A stretch of 64,000 bases of DNA from Gracilibacter sp. BRH_c7a (GTDB lineage: Bacteria > Bacillota > Desulfitobacteriia > Desulfitobacteriales > Syntrophobotulaceae). Position numbers and translations under genes: made by a program. Positions 53,118 through 62,790 of this stretch are shown in pieces. Where the stretch lies: NCBI GenBank assembly GCA_001516055.1, contig LOEZ01000016.1, positions 1-64,000 of the forward strand, given 5' to 3'. The notes under the pieces were generated by a model, which made no database searches, had not been told where the DNA came from, and saw nothing but the letters and a program-made list of their open reading frames with translations. Positions within the stretch are counted from its first letter, which is position 1; each line of letters opens with the position of its first letter.

Positions 53118-53858
53118 CTACTTTTTTGATCGGAAGAAAGCATACGTCATCGGTTCCCCTTGGCCAAGATATTCCCCGGCAATAACTTTCCCTAAAAAGA
53201 TTGTGTGGGTTCCCGCATCCAATTGATCGACTACTTCCGCTTCTAAATTACCTAGTACTTCATCAGGAAGCAATACTCCAGTTTGCCCGCGGTGCGCTTT
53301 TATTCCTTGGAATTTATCTAGATCTCTTCCAGACTTATAACCAAAATTCCTAGCTAGTCCATGGCCGTTCTGATTAAGTATAGATACTCCGAACTTTCTG
53401 CTTTGAGTAATCAGGTCATGAGTATAATTGTTTTTATTAATACCTATAGCTAGTTGCACAGGTTCTGAAGTGATTTGAAAACAAGTATTAGCAGTTTGAG
53501 CATTGTCCTTACCATTATTACTGGCAGAGATGATAAATAAACCATAAGATAAGGAACGAACGGCTTTTTTCATAGAATCTTCCGGGCTTAACTCTTCGAC
53601 CGGAGGAGCATCTTCTATTTTTACAAAGTTACTGGAATCTACTCCGCATACTGGACAAATATCCGGTGGGTTCTCTCCGATATGGATATAATCACATACT
53701 AAACAACGCCAAGAAATATTACTTCCTTCTTTTCCCTTACTTAGAGATTCATCCTCAACTTTTTCAAAATTGCTGGAATCAACTCCACATACCGGACATA
53801 TTTCCGGAGGCTCATCCCCTTCATGTATATATCCACAGACTATACAACGCCATTTCAT
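53118..53858 (-). CDS. double-rubredoxin flavin reductase fusion
   Basis: The 246 residues hold two tandem short rubredoxin-like domains (about 1-33 and 48-82), each CxVCxYIHxG...CPVCGVDSSNF with four Cys. A flavin reductase/flavoredoxin domain follows (about 100-246; SYGLFIISASNNGKD, TANTCFQITSEP). High-molecular-weight rubredoxins combine these parts and pass electrons to oxygen- or NO-reducing partners, usually with rubredoxin at the C terminus. Here two copies are N-terminal. Follows the CCA-adding enzyme gene by 3 bp. Confidence 0.9.
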   Translation of the reverse strand: MKWRCIVCGYIHEGDEPPEICPVCGVDSSNFEKVEDESLSKGKEGSNISWRCLVCDYIHIGENPPDICPVCGVDSSNFVKIEDAPPVEELSPEDSMKKAVRSLSYGLFIISASNNGKDNAQTANTCFQITSEPVQLAIGINKNNYTHDLITQSRKFGVSILNQNGHGLARNFGYKSGRDLDKFQGIKAHRGQTGVLLPDEVLGNLEAEVVDQLDAGTHTIFLGKVIAGEYLGQGEPMTYAFFRSKK

Positions 53859-53861
53859 AAT

Positions 53862-55448
53862 TTATCTCCTCTCATTATTTTTTCTGTAGGCTTTATCTAG
53901 AAAAACCTTATCAAGCTTGACGTTCATATCTATCATCGCTTTGGCCTGCACCATCTCTTTGAATTTACCTAATTGTTGATCTTTCAACCCTTTCTCCAGC
54001 GCATATTTATAGAATGCATTCCAATCAATTTTATCGAGATTTTCATTTTGCCATAAACCAGCCATAATTAATTCTTTATAAAGTCTTTCAAAAGTCTTGT
54101 TCTCTTCTTCGGTATGTGCCTTCTTGGCCTCAAAATCTGCTTTCCATAACAAAACAAAATCATGGATATTTTGCAGGCTGAAGGTTCTTCCATCCCAACA
54201 GAAGTACCAGCTTAATTCAGCTGCCCTATCCCGTAACGATTGTCTCGAAGTTTCCCCACGAAATTCGGGCATAAAAGCCAAGGTACCACGCATATGATTC
54301 TCGACTATTTTCAGCAAATCTTTCTCCCTGCTTTTGCCTGCTCCAGCAAAGAACATTGAGAAAGAATAACGTTTTAAAATCTCTACGAGTAAAATAGAAC
54401 TGGATTGTTCATGATTTAAGAAATGTCTTTTACCATTTTCTTTATAAGTCAGACCTTGAGGTATAGGTTCCCCATGAATTACTCTTTTGAACTGAACAGT
54501 TTCGGGATAATGATCAAGCCTTGCTCCTAATACTATCAGGTCTTTTCCGAGAAACGATTTGATTTTATAATCAAGTTCTTTCCCGCTTCTTGTGCTGATT
54601 AACTTATAGTTATCCAACATATATTCTTTTCCTTCAAGCCTAAGCTCCCCTCGGACATAACACTCTCGACTGGCCACTTCCCACTTGCCGATATCATGAA
54701 ACAGCCCTGCTAAGCGCATGAATAAATCTGGTGGAGTATTGCGAAAAACAGCAAGAGTATGCTCCCAAACGTCTAAGGAATGGTATTGATTCTGGATAAT
54801 CCCCTTCAATCTTGCGAGTTCAGGGACAAACATACCCCAATATCCCAGTTCATAAAGCATAGTCACTGCTTTTTCTGCATTTTCCAGAATCAAGATCTCA
54901 GCTAGTTCCGCTGTAATCCTTTCACGGGATGATCGCTCAAGCAGAGGAAGTAATTCCTGAGCTTTTTCCCACGTATCCTTTTCTATTGTCATATCGTATT
55001 TGACCGCAAACTTTACCATCCTCATGATACGAACCGGATCTTCCTTGTACCTTTTCGAAGCGAAGCCACATGTCTTAAGTATTCTATTCATCAAATCTTG
55101 GTATCCCGATAACGGGTCAACTATATTTTTAGTGACAGGATCTTGATAGATGGCATTAATCGTAAAGTCTCTTGCTACTGCATCACTCTCTATAGATTCT
55201 ATAGAGACAATATCTATGCGGTCATCCCCTTGAAAAAGACTGAGAGTCCCAAATTTTATCCCAATCGTTTTGGGAAATAATCCTGCCTCACAGAGGATAG
55301 ACTCAGTTTTTTCTAATGGAAGTAGAGTAGCAAGGTCCACATCCTTAGCTTCTACACCAAGAAGGCGATCTCTTACTGCTCCGCCCACTATCCAAACAGA
55401 TGCATGATTAGCCATACTATCAATAACTTTCTGTTGAAAATCGTTCAT
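53862..55448 (-). CDS. CCA tRNA nucleotidyltransferase / poly(A) polymerase family with HD domain
   Basis: The 528 residues start with the class II nucleotidyltransferase motif VGGAVRDRLLGVEAKDVDLAT. RNA-binding region KRYKEDPVRIMRMVKFAVKYD follows, then an HD domain (GLFHDIGKWEVA). It adds or repairs CCA ends of tRNA. The C-terminal 150 residues are longer than in short CCA enzymes. Confidence 0.92.
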   Translation of the reverse strand: MNDFQQKVIDSMANHASVWIVGGAVRDRLLGVEAKDVDLATLLPLEKTESILCEAGLFPKTIGIKFGTLSLFQGDDRIDIVSIESIESDAVARDFTINAIYQDPVTKNIVDPLSGYQDLMNRILKTCGFASKRYKEDPVRIMRMVKFAVKYDMTIEKDTWEKAQELLPLLERSSRERITAELAEILILENAEKAVTMLYELGYWGMFVPELARLKGIIQNQYHSLDVWEHTLAVFRNTPPDLFMRLAGLFHDIGKWEVASRECYVRGELRLEGKEYMLDNYKLISTRSGKELDYKIKSFLGKDLIVLGARLDHYPETVQFKRVIHGEPIPQGLTYKENGKRHFLNHEQSSSILLVEILKRYSFSMFFAGAGKSREKDLLKIVENHMRGTLAFMPEFRGETSRQSLRDRAAELSWYFCWDGRTFSLQNIHDFVLLWKADFEAKKAHTEEENKTFERLYKELIMAGLWQNENLDKIDWNAFYKYALEKGLKDQQLGKFKEMVQAKAMIDMNVKLDKVFLDKAYRKNNERR

Positions 55449-55464
55449 ATAGCCTCCACCATTT

Positions 55465-55563
55465 CGAAGTCCGAAGTCCGCTTAAAGTATTCCTCTGTTA
55501 TAGTATTCCTCTGCGGCTTGCCCCAAAGATCTACTTTCATCGGGAATCGGGAATCGGGAATCG
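55465..55563. repeat. cluster of three short tandem repeats
   Basis: Three repeats fall within 100 bp: CGAAGTC twice (55465-55478), AGTATTCCTCTG twice with 16-base period (55486-55497 and 55502-55513), and ATCGGGA three times plus ATCG (55539-55563). The last ends at the stop codon of the dehydrogenase gene. No gene is present in the gap. Confidence 0.75.
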
Positions 55564-55564
55564 A

Positions 55565-56503
55565 TTAATAGCCGGAAGATAAATCTATAATATTATCTAT
55601 TCCCTTCAGATTCGGATACTTAGACAGATTAGAGCTAAATACATCCAACATCCTATCTGCGGCCTTGATAGTTCTCCCTCCGATATGAGGTGTTATAAAG
55701 ACATTCTCTAACCCCCAAAAAGGACTGTCCTCTGGAAGAGGTTCCTGAACAAAGACGTCTAAGGCGGCAGCTGAGATCTTGCCACTCTGTAGAGCTTGGA
55801 GCAATTCTTTTTCATCTGTAACAGGACCCCGAGCAGCATTTATTAGCATAGAACCTTGTTTCATCGAGCTTATAAACTCAGCATTAACAAAGTTCTTGGT
55901 GTCAGCGGTCAAGGGTAGGACAACCACTACTATATCGCTTAACCCTAATATCTCCGACATTTCGGCAACCGTTCCGACCCTGTCATAGGCAGAATCAGAG
56001 TGCCCTGAACGGGATATCCCATAGACTGTCATATCAAAAGCAGAACATTTTCTGGCTATTTCTCTTCCTATTGTTCCTGCTCCTACTATACAGACTGTCT
56101 TACCGTACATTTCATCAACTTTCGGCCTAGCACTAAATACTTTTTGGTCCTGCTGCCGAACGAAAACAACCCCCTGGCGTAGAAGCATCAACATACTCCA
56201 AATTACATGTTCAGCCATCTGTATGTTGTGGGCACCTCTAACATTGGTAAGAATGATATTTCTCTCAGCCAATTTATTTAAAGGCAACATATCTACCCCT
56301 GCACTGAGGCTTTGGAGCCACTTTAGATTCGGATAAAGATCCAGTGTCTGTTCTTTAATATCCCACCCATAAGTGAGTAATATTTCTGCTTCCTCATCTC
56401 TTTCTGTTAATTCCTTAACCTGAACAATCTGGGCTTGGGGTTGAGCAGCTATTAATTTTCCCAACCTATCTTCACTTATTTTGATACTACTGATTACTTT
56501 CAT
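55565..56503 (-). CDS. D-2-hydroxyacid dehydrogenase
   Basis: An NAD-dependent dehydrogenase of 312 aa. GAGTIGREIARK is the cofactor loop, INAARGPVTDEKEL contains the catalytic Arg region, and TPHIGGRT carries the catalytic His. The LTNVRGAHNIQMAEHV segment is typical of the glyoxylate/hydroxypyruvate or ketopantoate-type subgroup. The substrate cannot be fixed. Confidence 0.9.
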   Translation of the reverse strand: MKVISSIKISEDRLGKLIAAQPQAQIVQVKELTERDEEAEILLTYGWDIKEQTLDLYPNLKWLQSLSAGVDMLPLNKLAERNIILTNVRGAHNIQMAEHVIWSMLMLLRQGVVFVRQQDQKVFSARPKVDEMYGKTVCIVGAGTIGREIARKCSAFDMTVYGISRSGHSDSAYDRVGTVAEMSEILGLSDIVVVVLPLTADTKNFVNAEFISSMKQGSMLINAARGPVTDEKELLQALQSGKISAAALDVFVQEPLPEDSPFWGLENVFITPHIGGRTIKAADRMLDVFSSNLSKYPNLKGIDNIIDLSSGY

Positions 56504-56560
56504 TTCTTTTCCCTCTCCTTCTCTTTAAGTATTAAATATTTTAAAATATACTTGGTAATG

Positions 56561-57676
56561 TTATTTAAGATTATCTGCGTTCAGTCCTTGAAGTTTAGAT
56601 GGGAGAAAATTGCCATCTTTCCTAATAAGTTCTCCATCGAAATAGATTTCTCCTCCGCCGTAATCGGGTCTTTGAATACACACCAAATCCCAATGTACAG
56701 CTGATTTATTGCCATTATCACACTCATCATAAGCAGAACCAGGAGTAAGGTGGAAACTGCCATCAATCTTCTCATCGAAAAGGGTATCTTTCATTGGTTT
56801 TAGAATAAATGGATTGAAGCCAAAAGCAAACTCCCCAATATATCTCGCACCTTCATCCGTATCCAGAATCTCATTAATTTTCTTTGTGTTATTTGCCTTA
56901 GCATCTATAATTTTCCCATTCTTGAATTCGAACATAATATTATCAAAAGTGAATCCTTGATATACAGCCGGCGTGTTATAAGTTATCTTACCATTCACTG
57001 ATTCCTTGACAGGAGCAGTGAACAACTCTCCATCAGGTATGTTCATCTTACCGTCACATTTAATGGCAGGCATACCTTTGATAGAAAACTCCAATTCAGT
57101 TCCCGGTCCTGTTATTTTCACCATTTCTGCCTTTTCCATATATTCTTTCAAGGGATCCATAGCTTTAGACATCTTAGAATAATTGAGGTTACAGACATCA
57201 AAGTAAAAAGTCTCGAATCCTTCCGTACTCATCTCCGCCAGTTGAGCCATCGAAGGATTAGGATAACGCAATACACACCAGCGGGTATGTTTGACTCTCT
57301 GTTCAGAATGGACAGGCTTAGAATAATAGGACATATATAACTTCATTTTCTCGCTGGGGATATCGGCTAACTCATTGACATTCTCTCCAGCTCTTATCCC
57401 CACATAAGCTTGCATCTCTTTCATCCGAGCTACATCCCATCTTGCCATCCCTTCAGCCTGTTCTTGGGACATACCTTTTAATAATTCACGCTGTAAGGTA
57501 TGATTAACAATATTGATAAAGGGTACAGCACCTATCTCATATGTTTTCTTTATCAGAGCACGAACTAAAGGAATCTCTAATCCTGAAACCTCGATTAAAA
57601 CATTTTCACCTTTCTTAAGCTCCACCGAATAATCGATGATGTTCTTAGCAAGCAAGTCAATTCTTGAATCATTCAC
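56561..57676 (-). CDS. M29-family aminopeptidase
   Basis: A metallo-aminopeptidase of about 371 aa from GTG 57676, where GAGG lies 8 bases upstream and the protein opens NDSRIDLLAKNIIDYSV, as in the AmpS/PepS family. Metal ligands lie in the C-terminal half (GEFAFGFNPF, HLTPGSAYDECDNGN, SAVHWDLVCI). An ATG 30 bases upstream is less likely. Probably cytoplasmic peptide turnover. Confidence 0.9.
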   Translation of the reverse strand: MNDSRIDLLAKNIIDYSVELKKGENVLIEVSGLEIPLVRALIKKTYEIGAVPFINIVNHTLQRELLKGMSQEQAEGMARWDVARMKEMQAYVGIRAGENVNELADIPSEKMKLYMSYYSKPVHSEQRVKHTRWCVLRYPNPSMAQLAEMSTEGFETFYFDVCNLNYSKMSKAMDPLKEYMEKAEMVKITGPGTELEFSIKGMPAIKCDGKMNIPDGELFTAPVKESVNGKITYNTPAVYQGFTFDNIMFEFKNGKIIDAKANNTKKINEILDTDEGARYIGEFAFGFNPFILKPMKDTLFDEKIDGSFHLTPGSAYDECDNGNKSAVHWDLVCIQRPDYGGGEIYFDGELIRKDGNFLPSKLQGLNADNLK

Positions 57677-57806
57677 GTCTTTAGCCTCTTTCCTTTTATA
57701 TATCATGTGAAGGGAGCTATTCTATTAGAAATTCTTTTCTTATCTATTTTTTCCTTTAATAGCAAAAAAAATTATGAAATAATAAGTAAATATAAGGATA
57801 TTATAA

Positions 57807-58697
57807 ATGGACAAAGATAATCTTTTTATTTATCAATTACAACCTGAAGACGAAGGGAAACGATTCGAAAATTTACTGGCCCGTCGTTTTCATTTCTCTC
57901 GTAAAGTATTACAGAAGATTAAGATAGGACAAAACGTCTGGGTTGATGGGAAATTTGTATATCTTAATACCAGGGGGCAAGCCGGTCAAACCCTAGTTGT
58001 AAAGGTCTCTGAAGATGAGGACTCTACAATAGTTGGAGAAAATCTGCCTATAGATATAATTTACGAAGATAGTTTATTTCTAGCTGTTAATAAACCTCCC
58101 GGCCAGGTAGTACATCCGAATTCCCTCTATAAATCAGGTACCTTAGCCAATGCAGTCGTAGGGTACTGGGAAAGCAAGGGAGAATCACGACCTTTCAGGC
58201 CTGTTTCCCGCATTGATCGAAACACTTCAGGCATTGTACTCATAGCGAAGAGCCGATATGCTCATCAGCAACTTGCACGTGTCTCCGTCAAAAATCAAGT
58301 GGAGAAGAAATATCTCGGAGTAGTTGGAGGCTCATTCCCTTTAGATAAAGGAGTTTTCGATTCACCGATTGGGGTTCAACCCGGGAGTAAGATTGTTAGG
58401 GAAATACATCCTCAAGGACAATTGGCTCTCACACTTTTCGAGACCATACAACGCTTTTCAGATTATACCCTGATGATGTTCATTCTTATAACTGGCCGTA
58501 CTCATCAAATACGGGTCCACTGTCAGCATTCAGGGTATCCCCTTTTAGGTGATGAGCTATATGGAGGGGATATGCGATATATTGCCAGACAAGCTTTACA
58601 TTGCCATTCCTATTCCTTTGTTAATCCTTTGTCCGGAAAGAATATAACTATCAAAGCACCTCTGCCTGAAGATATGCAATCCCTTCTGGATGTTTAA
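57807..58697 (+). CDS. RluA/RluD-family pseudouridine synthase
   Basis: The 296 residues have an N-terminal S4 RNA-binding domain (FENLLARRFHFSRKVLQKI). The catalytic domain contains NKPPGQVVHP, the catalytic Asp in SRIDRNTSGIVLI, and TGRTHQIRVH. It isomerises uridines in rRNA or tRNA; the site is not deducible. Confidence 0.93.
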   Translation: MDKDNLFIYQLQPEDEGKRFENLLARRFHFSRKVLQKIKIGQNVWVDGKFVYLNTRGQAGQTLVVKVSEDEDSTIVGENLPIDIIYEDSLFLAVNKPPGQVVHPNSLYKSGTLANAVVGYWESKGESRPFRPVSRIDRNTSGIVLIAKSRYAHQQLARVSVKNQVEKKYLGVVGGSFPLDKGVFDSPIGVQPGSKIVREIHPQGQLALTLFETIQRFSDYTLMMFILITGRTHQIRVHCQHSGYPLLGDELYGGDMRYIARQALHCHSYSFVNPLSGKNITIKAPLPEDMQSLLDV

Positions 58698-58747
58698 GTT
58701 ACTCTCTTATGTATTTGTTTATATCTGACGGATTCTCTCACCATTTA

Positions 58748-58783
58748 TAAAAAAAGTCACCACCACTTTAAGTGATGGTGGTG
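58748..58783 (-). terminator. terminator after reverse rubrerythrin
   Basis: CACCACCA pairs with TGGTGGTG (10-base loop). On the minus strand it is followed by ACTTTTTTT. Confidence 0.85.
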
Positions 58784-58820
58784 TAAAGGTTAAACTATAC
58801 CGTAAGGATAATGATTTTAA

Positions 58821-59366
58821 TTAATTAAAATATCTCTTAAGCATCCCTTCGAAGGCACAACCATGCCTGGCTTCATCCTTTGCCATCTCATGAACTGTGT
58901 CATGAATACCGTCCAAATTAAGTTTCTTGGCAAGGGTGGCAAGTTCTTTCTTACCCGCACAAGCCCCGCCTTCTGCGGCGACTCTCATCTCCAAGTTTTT
59001 TTTGGTGGAATCCGTTACAACCTCTCCCAGAAGTTCAGCAAACTTGGCTGCATGCTCAGCTTCTTCGAAAGCTATTCTCTTATAAGCTTCAGCTATTTCC
59101 GGATAGCCTTCTCTATCTGCTACTCGACTCATTGCTAAGTACATACCTACTTCGGTACATTCACCCATAAAATTATTTCTGAGACCTTCGACTATTTCAG
59201 GATCGACTCCAACAGCTATTCCTACAACATGCTGATCAGCCCAATCCGCTTTTTCTCCAATTTGTTGCTCAAATTTGTCATTACTTGCGTTACATTGCGG
59301 ACATGCCTGCGGAGCTTCCATCCCCTCTAAATTATACCCACATACTTTACATACCCATTTTGACAT
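58821..59366 (-). CDS. reverse rubrerythrin
   Basis: The 181 aa peroxidase-type oxygen-defence protein has rubredoxin first (about 1-36; [23 protein letters not shown]) and then a ferritin-like diiron four-helix domain ([30 protein letters not shown]). The domain order is the reverse of classical rubrerythrin and is known in Clostridia, where it reduces H2O2 and O2 with an NADH:rubredoxin oxidoreductase. AAGGAGG lies 9 bases before ATG 59366. Confidence 0.94.
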   Translation of the reverse strand: MSKWVCKVCGYNLEGMEAPQACPQCNASNDKFEQQIGEKADWADQHVVGIAVGVDPEIVEGLRNNFMGECTEVGMYLAMSRVADREGYPEIAEAYKRIAFEEAEHAAKFAELLGEVVTDSTKKNLEMRVAAEGGACAGKKELATLAKKLNLDGIHDTVHEMAKDEARHGCAFEGMLKRYFN

Positions 59367-59539
59367 TTTCAATTTCCTCCTTATTTATAATTATTATTAC
59401 TTTATATACATTATATTATATGTAATATTAATTTGCAATCTTTTTAAATAAATAATAAGACCAACTGCAAAAATAATTTCGTTCCCGGTTTCCTGAACAT
59501 ATATAGTCAATTAAAATTGAAACTCGGAGGTATAATTCA

Positions 59540-60631
59540 ATGAACAAAAAAGACCTTTATGTCATCTATGGTTCTCAGCCCCAAAAAATGATTAAAGAGC
59601 TTTTAAACAGTATTAATCTAGCATCCCAACTAGATTCTGGGATGAATATCGCTCTTAAACCCAACCTTGTCTTAGCCCGACCTTCTAACGAAGGTGCTAC
59701 TACATCTCCACTGATTGTCGAAGGGATAATCCAATACCTTCGAGAGCATAATCTAAAATCCATTTCTATCATGGAAGGTTCTTGGGTTGGAGATAAGACT
59801 TCGATAGCCTACCAAGTCTGTGGATATGAAGAAATCTCCCGAAAATATAATATCCCTCTGATTGACTTGCAGAGAGATAGTTTTCGAGAGATTCCTGTAG
59901 GAGATATGAGTCTTAAAGTATGTAATCAGGCTCTGGACGTTGATTATCTTATCAATATCCCTGTTCTTAAAGCTCATTGTCAAACCCTTTTCACCTGTGC
60001 CCTGAAAAACCTGAAAGGATGTATACCTAATAGTGAAAAAAGAAGGTATCACTCACTAGGTTTACATAAACCCATTGCTTACCTGAGTAGTGCTCTCAAA
60101 GTAGATTTAAATATCGTTGACGCTCTCAATGGTGATCTTACCTTTGAAGAAGGGGGCAATCCTGTACAGATGGATAGGATAATAATCGGTCAAGATCCTG
60201 TGCTCGTTGACAGTTACTGTTCCTCACTGATTGGTTATACCAAAGAAGATATCCCCTATCTCAAGTTAGCAGAGGAACTCGGAGTCGGCCAAACTGACCT
60301 TAACCAAGCCCATATCCGAGAGTATGGCATAGAAGAGAAGAAGTGTTCTTCTTTCACTCCTTCAAGACTGGTTGCAAGACTGACAAAAAGAGTGGAAGCT
60401 TCCGATGCCTGTTCAGCCTGTTACGGCAGCCTGGTTCACGCTTTAAAAAGACTTGACGAAAATGGCCTCTTAAATAGTATTAATACAAAAATACTCATAG
60501 GCCAAGGTTATAAAGGCCAGCTTATCGATGGTCTCGGAATCGGAAATTGTACTTCCAAATGTACCAGCCATTTGCAAGGTTGTCCTCCCAGTGCTGTTCA
60601 AATTGTCAAGTTTTTGGAAGATAATCAATAA
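59540..60631 (+). CDS. DUF362 domain protein with C-terminal cysteines
   Basis: A 363 aa protein with DUF362 motifs LKPNLVLARPSNEGATTSP and INIPVLKAHCQTLFTCALKNLKG. The C terminus holds CSACYG and NCTSKCTSH...GC, possibly binding metal or Fe-S. Family function is poorly defined. It stands alone between redox genes. Confidence 0.88.
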   Translation: MNKKDLYVIYGSQPQKMIKELLNSINLASQLDSGMNIALKPNLVLARPSNEGATTSPLIVEGIIQYLREHNLKSISIMEGSWVGDKTSIAYQVCGYEEISRKYNIPLIDLQRDSFREIPVGDMSLKVCNQALDVDYLINIPVLKAHCQTLFTCALKNLKGCIPNSEKRRYHSLGLHKPIAYLSSALKVDLNIVDALNGDLTFEEGGNPVQMDRIIIGQDPVLVDSYCSSLIGYTKEDIPYLKLAEELGVGQTDLNQAHIREYGIEEKKCSSFTPSRLVARLTKRVEASDACSACYGSLVHALKRLDENGLLNSINTKILIGQGYKGQLIDGLGIGNCTSKCTSHLQGCPPSAVQIVKFLEDNQ

Positions 60632-60641
60632 TTTAAAACAT

Positions 60642-60677
60642 AAGCCGCGAATACATTTACGGTATTCGCGGCTTTGA
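60642..60677. terminator. terminator between DUF362 and flavodoxin-like genes
   Basis: AAGCCGCGAATAC pairs perfectly with GTATTCGCGGCTT around a 7-base loop. T runs are short on both sides. Confidence 0.7.
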
Positions 60678-60738
60678 TCTATGCAAGTCATTATTGGATT
60701 AGAAATATTCTTAATCTGTTATATTCAGAGGCGACTAT

Positions 60739-61359
60739 CTATCGAATAAAATTAGTCCGCCTTGGCTCTTCCTTTTCGGGATAAGGAACTGTGTTTTTCC
60801 CAGCTTCAATGCATTTAAGCAGCCATGCCATATTTTTGCCTAAGGTTCTCATAATCTGCATTCCTTCTAAATCCTGTTTCACTTCATCAGGTGTATTGCC
60901 ATGAACTGCGTTCCAATACTGTGAAGATACAATCGGCATACTGGAAATTGTAAAGTATTTATTCAACCGGTCAAAAGCTGCACTAGCTCCGCCTCTCCGG
61001 CAACTAACAATAGAGGCCGCAGGTTTATAGGCATAAGCACTATTTTTATGATAAAACATTCGGTCTAAAAAAGCAGTTAAAGAACCATTGGGTCCTGCAT
61101 AATAAACTGGAGATCCTATGACAATACCATCTGCTTTTTTCGCCAAATCGATACATTCATTCACAGGGTCATTTTGAAATACACAATATCCAGTTTGACT
61201 ACACTTAAGACAAGCAATGCAACCTTGAATTGGCTTGTTACCGATATGAAAGATATTCGTCTCAATGTCATGCTTGATTAGTTGATCTGCAACTTCAGAA
61301 AGTGCGGTATAAGTACAGCCATTCTTATGGGGGCTCCCATTAATCAATAATACATTCAT
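60739..61359 (-). CDS. flavodoxin-family / iron-sulfur flavoprotein-like reductase
   Basis: An FMN-binding fold of 206 aa with GSPHKNGCTYTAL (phosphate loop) and GSPVYYAGPNGSL. The segment CIACLKCSQTGYC between them has a compact cysteine motif like that of iron-sulfur flavoproteins. An NAD(P)H- or ferredoxin-linked reductase is likely; the substrate is unknown. It follows the DUF815 ATPase by 12 bp. Confidence 0.87.
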   Translation of the reverse strand: MNVLLINGSPHKNGCTYTALSEVADQLIKHDIETNIFHIGNKPIQGCIACLKCSQTGYCVFQNDPVNECIDLAKKADGIVIGSPVYYAGPNGSLTAFLDRMFYHKNSAYAYKPAASIVSCRRGGASAAFDRLNKYFTISSMPIVSSQYWNAVHGNTPDEVKQDLEGMQIMRTLGKNMAWLLKCIEAGKNTVPYPEKEEPRRTNFIR

Positions 61360-61371
61360 ATTTTCGATTCC

Positions 61372-62760
61372 TCACTTTTCTCCTGTAATCGCGAGTTCAC
61401 CTTTTAAATAATCGATAAACTGTCTCGCGGTCCTTCCTGAACGGGAATTATGCATCATTGTCCATTTCTTAGCTCTCTCTCTGAGTTCCTCTTCATCCAT
61501 CTTTATCCCGTTTTGTTCAGCTAGTCCCTCTGCAATACGTAAGTATGTTTCCTGATCCGGAGAAAGAAACGTAACAGTAATCCCAAATCTATCTGCTAAA
61601 GAGAGTTTCTCTTCCATATTATCTTGCGCATGAACATCATTACTTTTTCTATCAGCAAAAGATTCCGTAACCAGGTGCTTTCGGTTAGAAGTCGCATATA
61701 CCAGAACATTATCCGGTTTAACTTCTATTCCCCCTTCAAGCAATGATTTTAAGCTTTTATAATCTTCCTCTGCAGCATCGAAAGAAAGATCGTCGATAAA
61801 AATGATAAACTTTAAAGGAATTTGGGAGAGCTGTCCTACAAGCTTAGGGAATAAGTCTATCTGATTCTTATTAAGTTGTACGAGTCTTAGTCTCCGAGAA
61901 GCATATTCATTAAGAAGAGCCTTAACTAAAGAGGATTTACCTGTTCCACGGTTCCCGTAAAGAATTATGTTATTCGCTCTAAATCCATTGATAAAGTATT
62001 CCGTATTTTGGATTACGATGGATTGTTCCCGTTCCTGACAAATAAGATTTTTGATCTCAATCGGGTCAGGGTCTTTAATTCCTTCCAATTCATTCCCTGA
62101 TTCCGATACTCTGAAAGCCACATAATCCCCATATATACCATAACCGACTTCACTGTGGTATTCCATCAAGGATTGAACATTAGCTTTCCAGTTCTTATGC
62201 TCAAACTCTTCTATTAAGCTTGCCCTCTTCTGCTTCAGCCATTGGACAGCGGAGATTTTTTCCGCACTATGTTTGGTATCAATGTCAGTTTCAGAAGCCG
62301 ATAAGGAATTTTCCCAGACAGGCCATTGGCTAGGGGATAAATCAGTCTCAAAAATAGTTTGCTGTTCAGAAGAAATTTCCGAAAAGATACTCGCAGATAT
62401 TAAATCAATAATATCTTGTGCTTGAACTGCAGACAACTGTTCAATAGTAGCTAAATCTCTCTGGACATTATCAATTAGACGTTGTTTAAGTCCTGTTTTA
62501 TCTTCTAACAAATTCGTAAATGCCAGTTTATTCTCAGATCTAATAATAAGGTCTATAAGATGTTCTTTCCAATTGAAACCTATCATTGCTTTATAGAATT
62601 TAAAGTATTCTCGGTAAATTCTCTCACAATCAACTTCTGGAGAAGACAGAGTATCCAGAAGCTCTTTAAATGTTTTTACTATATTATCATTCAAAATATC
62701 ATCATAGATAGTCAAACTATCGAGAGATAGTCTTAGTTTTTTTAAATCAATTTTTTGCAT
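61372..62760 (-). CDS. DUF815-family AAA-type ATPase
   Basis: About 462 aa from ATG 62760 (AAGGA upstream). An N-terminal helical half is followed by an ATPase half with Walker A YGNRGTGKSSL and Walker B IIFIDDLSF, then ADRFGITVTF. DUF815 proteins are poorly characterised ATP-binding proteins. Confidence 0.88.
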   Translation of the reverse strand: MQKIDLKKLRLSLDSLTIYDDILNDNIVKTFKELLDTLSSPEVDCERIYREYFKFYKAMIGFNWKEHLIDLIIRSENKLAFTNLLEDKTGLKQRLIDNVQRDLATIEQLSAVQAQDIIDLISASIFSEISSEQQTIFETDLSPSQWPVWENSLSASETDIDTKHSAEKISAVQWLKQKRASLIEEFEHKNWKANVQSLMEYHSEVGYGIYGDYVAFRVSESGNELEGIKDPDPIEIKNLICQEREQSIVIQNTEYFINGFRANNIILYGNRGTGKSSLVKALLNEYASRRLRLVQLNKNQIDLFPKLVGQLSQIPLKFIIFIDDLSFDAAEEDYKSLKSLLEGGIEVKPDNVLVYATSNRKHLVTESFADRKSNDVHAQDNMEEKLSLADRFGITVTFLSPDQETYLRIAEGLAEQNGIKMDEEELRERAKKWTMMHNSRSGRTARQFIDYLKGELAITGEK

Positions 62761-62790
62761 AATATATTCCTTCAAATAATAGTTTTTTAT

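Noticed and set aside
55539-55563. CRISPR-like repeat array
   Set aside because: The 7-base direct repeats have no spacers, and no cas genes are in the window.
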